Assembly (NCBI GenBank): GCA_019359095.1
Contig: JAHHHZ010000021.1
Span: forward strand, 62,001-126,000
Direction of reading: 5' to 3'
DNA from: Pleurocapsa minor HA4230-MV1
GTDB lineage: Bacteria; Cyanobacteriota; Cyanobacteriia; Cyanobacteriales; Xenococcaceae
DNA length: 64,000 bases
The notes under the pieces are model-generated. The model saw only the letters and a list, made by a program, of their open reading frames with translations. It was not told the DNA's origin and ran no database searches. The position numbers were made by a program, and so were the translations under genes. Shown piece by piece: positions 8,471 through 17,577 of this stretch; position 1 is the stretch's first letter, and the number at the start of each line of letters is the position of its first letter.

Positions 8471-8680
8471 GTCAGCAAATAAAAATCAGTAATTTTAATT
8501 GTCATACCATTTCTCCTTAAACTTGCACTTAATATTTTGATTGTAAATCTCGCGCAAAGACGCAGAGACGCAAAGAATTTTCAGTGCAATTAGGACTCAT
8601 CAAGCAGATCTAAGCAAACCTGTAAAAAAGCGATCGCTTCTGTGTCGATTTTATGTTTCCTCGCGGGAAGACCCCATCTC

Positions 8681-8870
8681 AATACTTCTCGTTTAAGCTT
8701 TGTTATTGATTAGTTAAGTAGTAGGTAGTCCTAAAGGACGACGCGTAGCTAGTGCTTTAGCATAAACTTCGCAAATAGGTAGTGAATAGTAGGTAGCGTT
8801 ACTCGTTACTCGTTACTCGTTACTTTTCTAGCCTCATATATTAATCCGCATTTGTTAAACGAGAAGTATT
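8681..8870. mobile_element. 190-bp element bounded by perfect 16-bp inverted repeats
   Basis: AATACTTCTCGTTTAA at 8681-8696 is the exact reverse complement of 8855-8870. The similarity continues outward with 'agacccc' near both ends. Inside are short interspersed repeats and a GTTACTC heptamer array. The size and lack of coding capacity fit a MITE; there is no second copy in the window to confirm mobility. Confidence 0.55.
8798..8825. repeat. Tandem 7-bp repeat (gttactc)4
   Basis: Four head-to-tail heptamers, the last ending in T instead of C. They lie inside the 8681-8870 inverted-repeat element. Confidence 0.85.
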
Positions 8871-8975
8871 AGACCCCGTCTCCGACGGCGGTAGCGTCAA
8901 AGTTTTAGTTTTCTGAGGACGATTTGTTTAATTACCCAGTATCATGCGGGATAGACTTTTAAATCTTACTAGGTA

Positions 8976-10637
8976 ATGAGTACTAATCGATTTTCTGGCA
9001 TTGGGCAACGACTGAGAAAAATCAGTAAATATTTAGGTAAATATCTAATTCTATTTTCTTTTTGTTTTATCTTGGCGGTGGGGTGCAACAGTCAAAATCA
9101 GTCGGAGACAAAGCCAATTGATAGTAATCGTATTTCTGTCGGTACAACTTTAAAGCCACGCACTCTCGATCCCGCAGATAGCTACGAAATAGCAGGGTTA
9201 AACATTCTTTATAATGTGGCAGAAAGTCTTTATACCTACGAAGTCGGCACCACAAACATTAAGCCACTCTTAGCAACTGCCATGCCAGTCATTGACGAAG
9301 CTGGTTTGATTTACACCATTCCTTTGAGAACAGGGGTAACTTTTCATGATGGTGCAGTGTTTAATGCTAAGGCGATGGCGTTTTCGCTGCAACGTTTTAT
9401 CGAAAATGGCGGAAAACCTGCTTTCCTGTTAGGCGATGTGATTAAGTCAGTGGAAGCAACAGGTGAATACGAGCTAAAAATTACCCTCAAACAACCCTTT
9501 GCTGCTTTTCCCGCATTACTCGCTTTTCCAGGTGCTTGTGCTGTATCACCCCAAGCCTACAAGATAGGTGCAGGAGAATTTAATCCCAATAAGTTAGTGG
9601 GGACAGGCAGATATAAACTAAGTCAGTTCAAAAGCGATTCGATCGGTCTCGATCGCAATCCTAATTATTGGGGTGAAGCGCCAGCCAATCAAGGCATTAA
9701 TTTACAGGTTTATGGCGGAAATTCAGCTAACTTGTTTAATAGCTTTGAAACCAAAGCAGTTGACGTAGCCTATCAGTCTCTCGATCCTCAGCAAATAGAA
9801 AGCCTACTAGAAAAGAAAACAGAGCATCAGGCAATTGAAGGTTCGGGAACAGTGGTTAACTATCTCGTCTTGAATCTACAGCAAGAACCCTTAAACCAGC
9901 CAGAAGTGCGTCAGGCGATCGCTGCGAGCATTAATCGTGGTTTAATCAACGAAAGAGTTTTAAAAGGACAAGCTGAACCGATTTATAGTCTTGTACCCAC
10001 AGCATTTGCTGCTTATGAACCGACATTTAAAAAACTATATGGTGAAGCTAATACGGCTAAAGCCAAAGAATTGCTCACCAAAGCAGGTTATTCCGCGCAA
10101 AATCCAGCGATCGTCGAAATTTGGCATCCCAGCGGCTCAATTACCAGGGGGATTGTGGCAGAAACGATTAAAGCCTATGCCGAAAGTGAACTAGGAGGAA
10201 TAGTGCAGTTTGTTCCCCAGAGTGTAGAGTCGGCTTCCTTTTTTAGCAATCTCAGTCAGGGAATATATCCTGCTGCTTTAGTCGATTGGTATCCAGACTT
10301 TCTCGATCCAGATAATTATCTTCAGCCTTTTCTCGGCTGTAGCCAGGGTTCAGCTAAGACTGGTTGTAAATCGGGTGCAGCACAAAGTCGTGGTTCATTC
10401 TATTATAGCGATCGCGCTAACCAGCTAATCGAGCAATCTCGACAGGAACAAGATGTCGCTAAGCGCCAAGCAATTTTAGTTCAATTACAGGAAGTAATGA
10501 GTCAGGATGTACCTTATATTCCCCTTTGGCAGACTAAAGATTATGCCTTTGCGCAAAACGATATTAACGGCGTAGTGATCAATCCCAGTCAAACCTTCCC
10601 TTTTTGGACGATCGAGCGCAGTAGCAATGAACAATGA
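8976..10637 (+). CDS. ABC transporter substrate-binding lipoprotein (family 5, peptide/nickel type)
   Basis: This 553-residue periplasmic binding protein of SBP family 5 has an N-terminal hydrophobic stretch ending in the lipobox LAVGC, so C37 should be lipidated. The mature part begins with the family pattern 'ISVGTTLKPRTLDPADSYE', then 'FHDGAVFNAKAMAFSLQRF' and 'VGTGRYKLSQF'. Relatives bind oligopeptides, nickel or other small molecules for an ABC importer. No permease or ATPase gene of such a transporter is nearby, so the binding protein is an orphan here. The ligand cannot be told from the sequence. Confidence 0.88.
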   Translation: MSTNRFSGIGQRLRKISKYLGKYLILFSFCFILAVGCNSQNQSETKPIDSNRISVGTTLKPRTLDPADSYEIAGLNILYNVAESLYTYEVGTTNIKPLLATAMPVIDEAGLIYTIPLRTGVTFHDGAVFNAKAMAFSLQRFIENGGKPAFLLGDVIKSVEATGEYELKITLKQPFAAFPALLAFPGACAVSPQAYKIGAGEFNPNKLVGTGRYKLSQFKSDSIGLDRNPNYWGEAPANQGINLQVYGGNSANLFNSFETKAVDVAYQSLDPQQIESLLEKKTEHQAIEGSGTVVNYLVLNLQQEPLNQPEVRQAIAASINRGLINERVLKGQAEPIYSLVPTAFAAYEPTFKKLYGEANTAKAKELLTKAGYSAQNPAIVEIWHPSGSITRGIVAETIKAYAESELGGIVQFVPQSVESASFFSNLSQGIYPAALVDWYPDFLDPDNYLQPFLGCSQGSAKTGCKSGAAQSRGSFYYSDRANQLIEQSRQEQDVAKRQAILVQLQEVMSQDVPYIPLWQTKDYAFAQNDINGVVINPSQTFPFWTIERSSNEQ

Positions 10638-10691
10638 ACAATCTAGGCTCATCTTCTTAAAGATACGGTTTGCCTTGGCAACAAAAACAAT

Positions 10692-11675
10692 ATGAAACTG
10701 ATTATTCAAATTCCTTGCTATAACGAGGAGGCAACTCTAGGGTTAACCTTATCGCAACTTCCTCGGCAATTACCTGGTATCGATCGGGTGGAGTGGCTGA
10801 TTATCAATGATGGTAGTCGCGATCGCACTTTAGAAGTAGCACAAGCTTGTGGTGTTGACCATATTGTTAATTTACAGTCTAATCAAGGTTTGGCTAAAGG
10901 CTTTATGGCGGGAATCGAGGCTTGTCTTGAGGCGGGAGCAGATATTATTGTCAATACCGATGCCGATAATCAATACTGTGCAGCCGATATTCCTAAGTTA
11001 ATTGCGCCGATTTTAGAGGGATATGCTGAGATCGTGATTGGTGCTAGACCAATTCAGTCAATTCAACATTTTTCCCCCATCAAAAAATTGCTGCAAAATT
11101 TAGGTAGTTTTGTCGTTCGTCTGGCTAGTCAAACCCAGATTCCTGATGCTCCCAGCGGTTTTCGAGCCATCAGTAGAGAGGCTGCTTTGAGGCTGAACGT
11201 TTTCAATGAATATACCTACACCTTAGAAACTATTATTCAAGCTGGTCAAAAGGGTTTAATCATTACTTCTGTTCCCATCCGTACCAACGGCTTTCTGCGT
11301 CCTTCTCGGTTAGTTAAAAATATCTCTACTTATGTTCAGCGCTCTATTCTAACCATTGTGCGGATCTTTATGACTTATCGTCCGCTAAAGTTCTTTATGC
11401 TGCTGGGAAGTGTCCCTTTTAGTCTCGGATTTTTACTTTGCTGTCGTTGGCTATGGTTATTTTGGGGAATTATCGGCGACGATCCTGCTAAACCCCGCGT
11501 ACCTAGTTTAATCCTGGCGGCTATGTTGATTCTCATTGGCGTTCAGCTGTGGATATTTGGGTTAATCGCCGATTTAATGGGGGTAAATCGTCAGTTACTG
11601 GAAGATATTCAGTTGCGTTTACGTCGTCAAGAATATAGTCAGAAAAAAAGCGACAAAAAAAGCCCTAAAAAATGA
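10692..11675 (+). CDS. Family 2 glycosyltransferase with C-terminal membrane segments
   Basis: This 327-residue protein has a GT-A glycosyltransferase domain of the dolichol-phosphate mannose synthase-like type (GT2). It starts with IIQIPCYNEEATLG. The nucleotide-binding loop is IINDGSRDRT (about 37-46), the DxD-type motif is VNTDADNQY (about 90-98), and the acceptor-side stretch is DAPSGFRAISREAAL. Two hydrophobic segments at about 235-255 and 270-295 anchor it to the inner membrane. The end is very lysine-rich. It probably transfers a sugar to a lipid carrier; donor and acceptor are unknown. It follows the solute-binding protein gene by 54 bases. Confidence 0.88.
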   Translation: MKLIIQIPCYNEEATLGLTLSQLPRQLPGIDRVEWLIINDGSRDRTLEVAQACGVDHIVNLQSNQGLAKGFMAGIEACLEAGADIIVNTDADNQYCAADIPKLIAPILEGYAEIVIGARPIQSIQHFSPIKKLLQNLGSFVVRLASQTQIPDAPSGFRAISREAALRLNVFNEYTYTLETIIQAGQKGLIITSVPIRTNGFLRPSRLVKNISTYVQRSILTIVRIFMTYRPLKFFMLLGSVPFSLGFLLCCRWLWLFWGIIGDDPAKPRVPSLILAAMLILIGVQLWIFGLIADLMGVNRQLLEDIQLRLRRQEYSQKKSDKKSPKK

Positions 11676-11688
11676 CGCGCAGCTTTTC

Positions 11689-12201
11689 CTAATTACTATC
11701 GACTTTATGCTTAACAATAACGATTTTCCACTGTCCTAACTGACTAGCCTGAAAAGCAACTTGACTACCATCACCACTAATAGTAGGCTGCTGGGCAGAG
11801 CCTTTAACATTAACCGTTAACAATTCAGTTTTTTGCTGTTGGCGATCGTAAACAAAAATATCACTTTTACCTCTTTCGGTGGATACATAGGCAATATAGC
11901 GACCATTTGAGCTTAAAGCAGGTTGATCTTGTGTAGAATCTCGGCGATTAAGATTGGGTAAAGAGATCAAACGTTTTTCCTGAAGATCGTAGAGAAAAAT
12001 ATCTCTTTGACCGCGCCTATCCGAAGCAAAAGCTAAATAACGACCATCTTGGCTATAGTCGGGGTATTCTTCGGGAGAATTACTGTTAATACCTCCAGGA
12101 ATAATCTCTGGCTGGGTTAACAAATTACCACTACAACTACTACAAGCGCTAACCAGAGTCACTCCTAACAAGAAGAATTTAGCGATTTGATTAAGTAGCA
12201 T
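11689..12201 (-). CDS. TolB-like beta-propeller lipoprotein
   Basis: The frame can be read from 12255, but the ATG at 12201 gives a clean lipoprotein signal (MLLNQIAKFFLLGVTLVSAC) with lipobox VSAC. I take that as the start, giving about 170 residues. The mature protein carries three WD40/PD40-like blades of the TolB type: 'YPDYSQDGRYLAFASDRRGQ', then 'PALSSNGRYIAYVSTERGK', then 'PTISGDGSQVAFQASQLGQ'. Each is followed by an 'IFLYD/IFVYD' strand. Such short propellers are probably partners of larger envelope complexes; no tol gene is near. The upstream hypothetical gene ends 41 bases before this start and may be co-transcribed. Confidence 0.78.
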   Translation of the reverse strand: MLLNQIAKFFLLGVTLVSACSSCSGNLLTQPEIIPGGINSNSPEEYPDYSQDGRYLAFASDRRGQRDIFLYDLQEKRLISLPNLNRRDSTQDQPALSSNGRYIAYVSTERGKSDIFVYDRQQQKTELLTVNVKGSAQQPTISGDGSQVAFQASQLGQWKIVIVKHKVDSN

Positions 12202-12241
12202 ACGGCATTTAGAATTTTTAACTTGATTATCAGTTTCAATC

Positions 12242-12778
12242 CTAAGCGATTCCAAGCTTTTGTAGATTTTCTTGGTGCAGATTTACTTTAGACTGATACA
12301 TTTCAATTAATTCTTCGTTAGAAACCTTGAGAATTTCAATGATATTGTCTGCCCAAATCATTTCGCCACAGTAGAAAAACTCAATTCTTTTGGAGTTATG
12401 AGGAACATAATAGGCGATCGCTCTAAAGAAATCTATTTTAGCCAATTTTTCTCTAATTGCGATGTCGTAAGCATATAAACCAGCTTCCATTAACCTTTCT
12501 TTCTGAAAGTCAGTCGGATACCATTCTTCAGTTAAAGCTTGGCATAAAATTTCATTGGCATCAGGAAGAACTAGTTTTTTATTTTGGATTAAAGCCCAAT
12601 ACTCTAAACCAAGAAACCAGCCAATAAAAGACTGAATTTTACTCTCTAAATTATTGTTGCAGTTTTCAATCAAATCACAAATTTCTGCATCAAAATAAAC
12701 TCCATATTTTTTCAGAACTGGAAAATACTTACGCAAAATTTCTTCTTCAGTATAAGATAGCTCCATGCCCCACAACAT
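12242..12778 (-). CDS. Hypothetical protein
   Basis: A 178-residue soluble, acidic, helical protein that I do not recognise. The ATG at 12778 is favoured because AGGAGG lies 10 bases upstream; a second ATG four codons later is possible. It has many aromatic residues (FIGWFLGLEYWALIQ, FFRAIAYYVPHNSKRIEFFYCGEMIWADNI) and two cysteines in its first quarter. There is no signal peptide or membrane segment. It precedes the TolB-like lipoprotein gene on the same strand, but a shared function cannot be inferred from that. Confidence 0.6.
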   Translation of the reverse strand: MLWGMELSYTEEEILRKYFPVLKKYGVYFDAEICDLIENCNNNLESKIQSFIGWFLGLEYWALIQNKKLVLPDANEILCQALTEEWYPTDFQKERLMEAGLYAYDIAIREKLAKIDFFRAIAYYVPHNSKRIEFFYCGEMIWADNIIEILKVSNEELIEMYQSKVNLHQENLQKLGIA

Positions 12779-12883
12779 ATAATTAGCGCCTCCTAATTGC
12801 TGTTAATCCTCTAGTTTAATCATACGCTCAACGAAAATCTTAAGAGCGATCGCATATTACCTAAAATCGTCTTATTGCGCCAT

Positions 12884-12909
12884 AAAAAAGGGCAGGTAAT
12901 ACCCACCCT
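12884..12909 (-). terminator. Rho-independent terminator of the peroxiredoxin gene
   Basis: On the minus strand the stem AGGGTGGGT (12909-12901) pairs with ACCTGCCCT (12897-12889) through a 3-base loop with two non-Watson-Crick positions, and is followed directly by a run of T. It lies about 30 bases past the peroxiredoxin stop. Confidence 0.75.
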
Positions 12910-12937
12910 AATCGCTGATTGTAATCGTCACACAACC

Positions 12938-13576
12938 TTACTTATTTGGTTGAGGAGTCATCCGTAAATAAGGCTTAATTTCATCAACTCCTTTAGGAAA
13001 TTTCTGTCTTGCTTGGTCAGTAGGAATAGCGGGAGAAACTACTACGTCTTCACCATCTTTCCAGTTAACGGGAGTAGCAACTGAATAATTATCAGTTAGC
13101 TGCAAGGAATCGATAACTCTGAGAATTTCGGGGAAATTACGACCTGTACTTGGGGGATAAGTTAAGGTGAGGCGTAATTTTTTGTTGGGATCAATAATGA
13201 ACACAGAACGCACTGTTACCTTGGCATCGGCATTCGGATGAATCATGTCATAAAGGTCACAAACCTTTTTATCTCCATCTGCCAAGATTGGATAGTCAAC
13301 TTTTGTTCCTTGAGTTTCGTCAATGTCACAAATCCAACCCTGGTGAGAGTCAGCATCATCAACGCTCAAAGCAATTGTTTTAACATTACGCTTGTCAAAT
13401 TCAGATCTGAGTTTAGCAACTTCACCTAATTCAGTGGTACAGACAGGAGTGTAGTCAGCAGGGTGTGAGAAGAGAACTACCCAGCTATCTCCAGCCCATT
13501 CATAAAAGGAGATTTCTCCCATGCTGGAATCTTGAGTAAAATCAGGCACAGTGTCGCCTAATCTAAGTTGAGCCAT
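12938..13576 (-). CDS. 1-Cys peroxiredoxin (Prx6 type)
   Basis: This 212-residue peroxiredoxin reduces hydrogen peroxide and organic peroxides. The peroxidatic cysteine is C46 in SHPADYTPVCTTELG. The Prx6-specific C-terminal domain is present (about 150-212: NFPEILRVIDSLQLT, then NWKDGEDVVVSPAIP), which distinguishes it from 2-Cys AhpC proteins. No resolving cysteine is seen in the expected 2-Cys position. The gene is monocistronic, with its own terminator downstream. Confidence 0.93.
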   Translation of the reverse strand: MAQLRLGDTVPDFTQDSSMGEISFYEWAGDSWVVLFSHPADYTPVCTTELGEVAKLRSEFDKRNVKTIALSVDDADSHQGWICDIDETQGTKVDYPILADGDKKVCDLYDMIHPNADAKVTVRSVFIIDPNKKLRLTLTYPPSTGRNFPEILRVIDSLQLTDNYSVATPVNWKDGEDVVVSPAIPTDQARQKFPKGVDEIKPYLRMTPQPNK

Positions 13577-13698
13577 TGTAAAAACCTCGATTTCGTTTTA
13601 GAAAAGCAGATTTTTATCTTCCCATGAAACACTATACATAATATCCTGTGCTTAATTGTTCTTGATAAGAAATCTTATCTCTTAATTCAAGTTAGTCT

Positions 13699-14625
13699 TT
13701 AAGGCAATTTAGAAGCTTGCTTAACTGCTGCCCAATCCTCTGGTTGAACTCTTTGATATAAACCATCAGTACAAACTACACCAATACTTCCATCTGCTGC
13801 GGGGCTTGCCTCATAAAAAGCGACAATTGGCGTCTCATTGTCGAGATCTACTAAATTTTGGGCGGATAAAAAAGCATTCACTAAATAAGGTTCTTGAGTT
13901 TTTGGATGATAAAACACAGATTCGTCATAGACAAAATCTTGCAATGCCAGCTTAACTGTCTCTAGACTACTCATATCTGGCAATTTATACTCATTTTGCT
14001 CAGCATAACTGCGCAAAGCACTACCTAAGCTTTGTAGATGAGATTCAACCTGGGAGTTAACTGCTACTAAATTTGCTTGCTCACATGCTTCTTTTGATTG
14101 CTGTTCAGCTTTTTCGAGCATCGCTAAATCCGTCTTGAGATCAAAAGGGCGAACATTATTTAAACTACCAATGGTTTTTAAATTCAAGAGAGATAAGGCA
14201 ACAGTAGTTTCTGGCGTGATTTTTTCAGTAGCTGTAATTGAAGCGCAATCACCTCCTGTTAAAGCAGCCGTAGAACCCATAAAATTTTCTAGCAGGGAGT
14301 TAATATTCAAGGGTTCGCCTGAAGTTGCTAGGCGATAGGCAACTAAATAGATTTCATCGTTAACCTTAACTGTTTTACCTTGAGTGTAATAAATATTATT
14401 ATAAATATCAGCACCAAAAAGACTAGTCCAAGACTTCATCAGGTCTGCCATTTCATACTGACCACTAATCGCTACTTGTCGCCAAGAGTCATCTAAATCT
14501 TTGAATTGTTTTGTTAGAGGTGCTTGTTTGCCAGAAATGAGCTGCTGAAAGTCATTAGCAAGACATTTTTCGCTACAAGTAAAGATAGAAGTTGCTATAG
14601 CTAATGCTAGCGTTATTTTTCGCAT
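13699..14625 (-). CDS. Exported hypothetical protein
   Basis: A 308-residue protein with an N-terminal signal sequence (MRKITLALAIATSIFTCSEKCLA, likely cleaved near residue 23), so it should reach the periplasm or thylakoid lumen. I do not recognise the family. Visible features are a predicted helical middle with 'LLNLKTIGSLNNVRPFDLKTDLAMLEKAEQQ', a stretch like those of type IV pilin-related proteins (AEQNEYKLPDMSSLETVKLALQDFV) and a conserved-looking end (VAFYEASPAADGSIGVVCTDG). It has five cysteines, two in the signal region. No operon partner is visible; the flanking genes are a peroxiredoxin and a divergent aminotransferase. Confidence 0.65.
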   Translation of the reverse strand: MRKITLALAIATSIFTCSEKCLANDFQQLISGKQAPLTKQFKDLDDSWRQVAISGQYEMADLMKSWTSLFGADIYNNIYYTQGKTVKVNDEIYLVAYRLATSGEPLNINSLLENFMGSTAALTGGDCASITATEKITPETTVALSLLNLKTIGSLNNVRPFDLKTDLAMLEKAEQQSKEACEQANLVAVNSQVESHLQSLGSALRSYAEQNEYKLPDMSSLETVKLALQDFVYDESVFYHPKTQEPYLVNAFLSAQNLVDLDNETPIVAFYEASPAADGSIGVVCTDGLYQRVQPEDWAAVKQASKLP

Positions 14626-14816
14626 AATTAATTCTTCAAATACTATCTTAAGCTAAACTTTCACTCAAGATAGCCTAGGCAAATTGCTTCGCCCACAGTG
14701 GTTTTACTCATTAGTTTTTCAATCCTATTGACTACTTTTTTTTTGGTCGATGTACATGCGTCCTTGCCATAAGATAAAATAAACGACCTGGTTAGCTGAA
14801 TAATAAGGAAGACTTC

Positions 14817-15953
14817 ATGGAAGACAAGCATATGTTAATGATTCCTGGGCCCACTCCAGTCCCAGCGAAAGTATTGGTTTCTCTAGGCAAACACCCGATC
14901 GGCCATCGTAGTGGTGATTTTAGTCAAATTATTGCCGAGATTAATCAGAATTTAAAATGGCTACATCAGACTAAAAACGAAGTGCTTTCCCTTAACGTAT
15001 CAGGTACGGGGGCAATGGAAGCGGGCATGATTAACTTCCTCAGTCCTGGCGATCGCGTTTTGGTTGGTGTCAACGGTAAGTTTGGCGATCGCTGGGCGCA
15101 GATCTGCGAAGTGTTTGGCATGAACACCGAACGGATTACGGCCCAATGGGGTAAGCCTCTAGACACCGAAGAAATTCGCGCTAAGTTAGAAGCAGATACC
15201 AACAAAGAGATCAAAGCGGTGGTCATTACTCACTCGGAAACATCCGCAGGGGTACTCAACGACTTAGAAACGATTAACCAGCACGTAAAAGCTCACGGCG
15301 AAGCTTTAATTATTGTTGATGCTGTTACTAGTTTAGGTGCTTATAATATCCCCATCGATGACTTGGGATTAGACGTAGTGGCATCTGGTTCCCAGAAAGG
15401 CTATATGATTCCCCCAGGTTTGGGCTTTATTTCAGTCAGTGACAAAGCGTGGAAGGCTTATGAAACTAGTAAGTTTCCTCGTTTCTACATGGACTTGGGT
15501 AAATACAAAAAAGCCAATGCTAAAAATAGCAGTCCCTTTACTCCTCCCATCAACCTGATGTTTGGATTACAAACCGCTTTAGAAATGATGCAGCAAGAAG
15601 GTTTAGAAAATATTTTTGCCCGTCATCTACGCTTGACCAATGCTACTCGCGATGCTGCTAAAGCAATGGGGTTAAATCTCCTAGCGCCTGATAATGCAGC
15701 AAGTACAGCAGTAACAGCAATCATGAGCGATGATGCTGAAGCAATTAGATCTACCATGCGTCAGAAATACGATATTGCTCTAGCTGGTGGACAGGATCAT
15801 CTTAAAGGTAAGATTTTCCGCGTGGGTCATCTAGGCTTTGTCAGCGATCGCGATATCTTAACGGTCATTTCTTGTCTAGAAGCGACTTTAACTGAGCTTG
15901 GTCATGATTTTGAACCCAAATCTGGAGTTAAGGCTGCCGCTGCGGTACTTTAG
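14817..15953 (+). CDS. Class V aminotransferase (alanine/serine-glyoxylate aminotransferase family)
   Basis: This 378-residue PLP-dependent enzyme has fold type I. It begins with the family signature MLMIPGPTPVP, the phosphate-binding VSGTGAMEAG is at about 61-70, and the Schiff-base lysine is K194 in ASGSQKGYMIPP. Related enzymes transfer the amino group of serine or alanine to glyoxylate, which in cyanobacteria serves photorespiratory glycolate recovery. Old annotations call close relatives the '42 kDa subunit of soluble hydrogenase', which is not supported by chemistry. An AAGGAAG ribosome site precedes the ATG, and a good terminator follows. Confidence 0.9.
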   Translation: MEDKHMLMIPGPTPVPAKVLVSLGKHPIGHRSGDFSQIIAEINQNLKWLHQTKNEVLSLNVSGTGAMEAGMINFLSPGDRVLVGVNGKFGDRWAQICEVFGMNTERITAQWGKPLDTEEIRAKLEADTNKEIKAVVITHSETSAGVLNDLETINQHVKAHGEALIIVDAVTSLGAYNIPIDDLGLDVVASGSQKGYMIPPGLGFISVSDKAWKAYETSKFPRFYMDLGKYKKANAKNSSPFTPPINLMFGLQTALEMMQQEGLENIFARHLRLTNATRDAAKAMGLNLLAPDNAASTAVTAIMSDDAEAIRSTMRQKYDIALAGGQDHLKGKIFRVGHLGFVSDRDILTVISCLEATLTELGHDFEPKSGVKAAAAVL

Positions 15954-15988
15954 CTCTTGGGGATTTTGCCCCTAAGTCTGCAATGTTC

Positions 15989-16022
15989 AAGTCTCCCAAC
16001 AATGGGGGACTTCGTTCTTTTT
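15989..16022 (+). terminator. Rho-independent terminator of the aminotransferase gene
   Basis: AAGTCTCCC (15989-15997) pairs with GGGGGACTT (16004-16012) with one G-T wobble and a 6-base loop, followed by cgttcttttt. It lies 36 bases past the stop codon. Confidence 0.85.
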
Positions 16023-16171
16023 GAAAGATTAAATCTTCATCTAAAGCCCAAACTAAGCAAAATAAGCTTTTGGCGGTAGATTATGCACAATGAAGGGAGG
16101 AACTTAAAGCTGGTTTTTTAGGCAACATTCTAAAATGTAACCAAACTCATATTCAATAAAACATAAAAAAT

Positions 16172-17149
16172 ATGAATGTTAAAGCTTTTTGGAAAGCTAC
16201 GAAAGTCGAAAATGCTCAACCACCATACGACACAATACAGCTTAAGGTATTTTATCCAGCATCAACTCCAGATAATCAGCAGATATTCTCTTCGTACCCT
16301 GCCGATCGAGCTAAAGCTCCTTTTCCCGTAGTAATTTTCTTTAGTGGTGTTAATTGCAATTTAGCAATGTACGAGTGGTTAGCGCTCAAATTAGTTCCTC
16401 GTGGGCTGGTAGTAGTTTTGTTTAACTGGTTAGGAGAAAGCTTTCCTGGTAGCATTTCACTCACTCCTGGTGTTGATTTTGCTGCATTGTCACCTAATGT
16501 CTATGGTACTATTCCCTCCGCTTTGGCTTTACCTGCACTTTTAGCTGAATTAAAGCAGTTAAATACAATGGATGTACTTAAAGATCTGTTAGATTTGCAA
16601 AAGATTGTATTAGGCGGACATTCTGCTGGCGGGAGGATAGCTTTAGAAAATGCTAACACTCAATTTTTTAGCCAAGTAACTGCTGCTTTTAGTTACGGAG
16701 CGCACACTGCTGCTCCAATTCAAGTAGGATACGAGCCTAATACTATTCTATCTTTGCCGAATTCTACACCGATGTTGCTGCTTGGAGGTACTGAAGACGG
16801 AGTAATTGCTAATAATAGCCATATCTATGGTGTCAATGAATGGGAAACCGCAGCAACTCCTATTGTACGAACATTTAGAGAAGCTATTTCGAGAGAACAA
16901 GCTGATTCTTATTTAGTTTTATTGGCAGGAGCAAATCACTTTTCTGTTGTCGATCGCCTTGACCCTACTTTACAAGTTACTGCTTTAGATTTTCCGCCCA
17001 CTCAACCACAATCTCAAAATCGCTCAATCATAGCGGAGGTAATTGGTTTGTTTATCGATTTTCATGTCCGCCAAGAATCAGAAGCATCTTCCCAGCTTAA
17101 ACGATTACTAAAAGAAAATTCTCTAATCGCATCTTTTGAATGCAAGTAA
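16172..17149 (+). CDS. Alpha/beta hydrolase (dienelactone hydrolase / chlorophyllase-like)
   Basis: A 325-residue alpha/beta-hydrolase without a signal peptide. The nucleophile elbow is GGHSAGGR with S151; an acid in LLGGTEDGVI (about 210) and a histidine in GANHFSVVD (about 252) complete a plausible triad. The oxyanion region is VVIFFSGVNC, followed by MYEWLALKL. The closest general class is the dienelactone hydrolase/PAF-acetylhydrolase/chlorophyllase group. The substrate is unknown, and a chlorophyll-ester role should not be assumed. It is the last gene before the toxin-antitoxin island. Confidence 0.75.
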   Translation: MNVKAFWKATKVENAQPPYDTIQLKVFYPASTPDNQQIFSSYPADRAKAPFPVVIFFSGVNCNLAMYEWLALKLVPRGLVVVLFNWLGESFPGSISLTPGVDFAALSPNVYGTIPSALALPALLAELKQLNTMDVLKDLLDLQKIVLGGHSAGGRIALENANTQFFSQVTAAFSYGAHTAAPIQVGYEPNTILSLPNSTPMLLLGGTEDGVIANNSHIYGVNEWETAATPIVRTFREAISREQADSYLVLLAGANHFSVVDRLDPTLQVTALDFPPTQPQSQNRSIIAEVIGLFIDFHVRQESEASSQLKRLLKENSLIASFECK

Positions 17150-17276
17150 ACGATCGACATGACGTTTGATAGAGGAGAATCGGACGCTCAAAGCCGATCT
17201 GGAAACTAATTCTTTCTTGCTGTCTGATTTTCTCTGGAATGGACAAAAAGCAAAGAGCGAATGATTGTGTATTAGA

Positions 17277-17315
17277 GATCGCTTTTCTATCTCTACACAT
17301 AAAAGACGCGATCGC
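17277..17315. repeat. HIP1-bounded hairpin repeat, copy A
   Basis: The copy runs gatcgcttttctatctctacacataaaagacgcgatcgc-like, with an imperfect inverted repeat at the ends. Three similar copies follow at 17896-17936, 18561-18600 and 19081-19119, all around the small toxin-antitoxin genes. Confidence 0.75.
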
Positions 17316-17373
17316 ATCTCGTAGGTGCAGCTAAAATTATAATTTACAATCAGAAACTTGCCAAAATAAATAA

Positions 17374-17577
17374 ATGTTAAAAACATTGATAGCAACTGTG
17401 CGCCAAGGAAAAATCGAAATATTAGATGAATTAGAACTTCCTGAAGGAACAAGAGTTTTAGTGACAGTTTTACCCGATCAAGAAACAGAATTTTGGAGTA
17501 AAACTAGCCAAGTTTCTTTAGATAAAGTTTGGCATAATTCAGAGGATGATATCTATGCCGAACTACTTAAAGAATGA
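17374..17577 (+). CDS. Antitoxin of a MazF/PemK-like toxin-antitoxin pair
   Basis: A 67-residue protein with a short beta-rich N-terminus (LIATVRQGKIEILDELELPEGTRVLVTVL), as in AbrB-like or AF2212-like antitoxins, and an acidic tail (NSEDDIYAELLKE) that would wrap the toxin. Its end overlaps the start of the downstream MazF-like gene by 23 bases, the usual antitoxin-first order with coupled translation. The exact antitoxin family is uncertain. Confidence 0.75.
   Translation: MLKTLIATVRQGKIEILDELELPEGTRVLVTVLPDQETEFWSKTSQVSLDKVWHNSEDDIYAELLKE

Larger units (their letters stand above)
8471..8975. other. 505-bp repeat-rich intergenic region
   Basis: No gene is supported. It holds a CGCAAAGACGCAGAGACGCAAAG-like short repeat near 8551-8577, the inverted-repeat element at 8681-8870, copies of the 'tcctaaagga' short repeat near 8729, and a heptamer array at 8798-8825. 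The promoter of the solute-binding protein gene should lie in the last 100 bases. Confidence 0.6.

Noticed and set aside
14817-15953. Hydrogenase small subunit annotation for the aminotransferase
   Set aside because: The PLP lysine motif and fold signature show a class V aminotransferase; the hydrogenase name is a historical misannotation.
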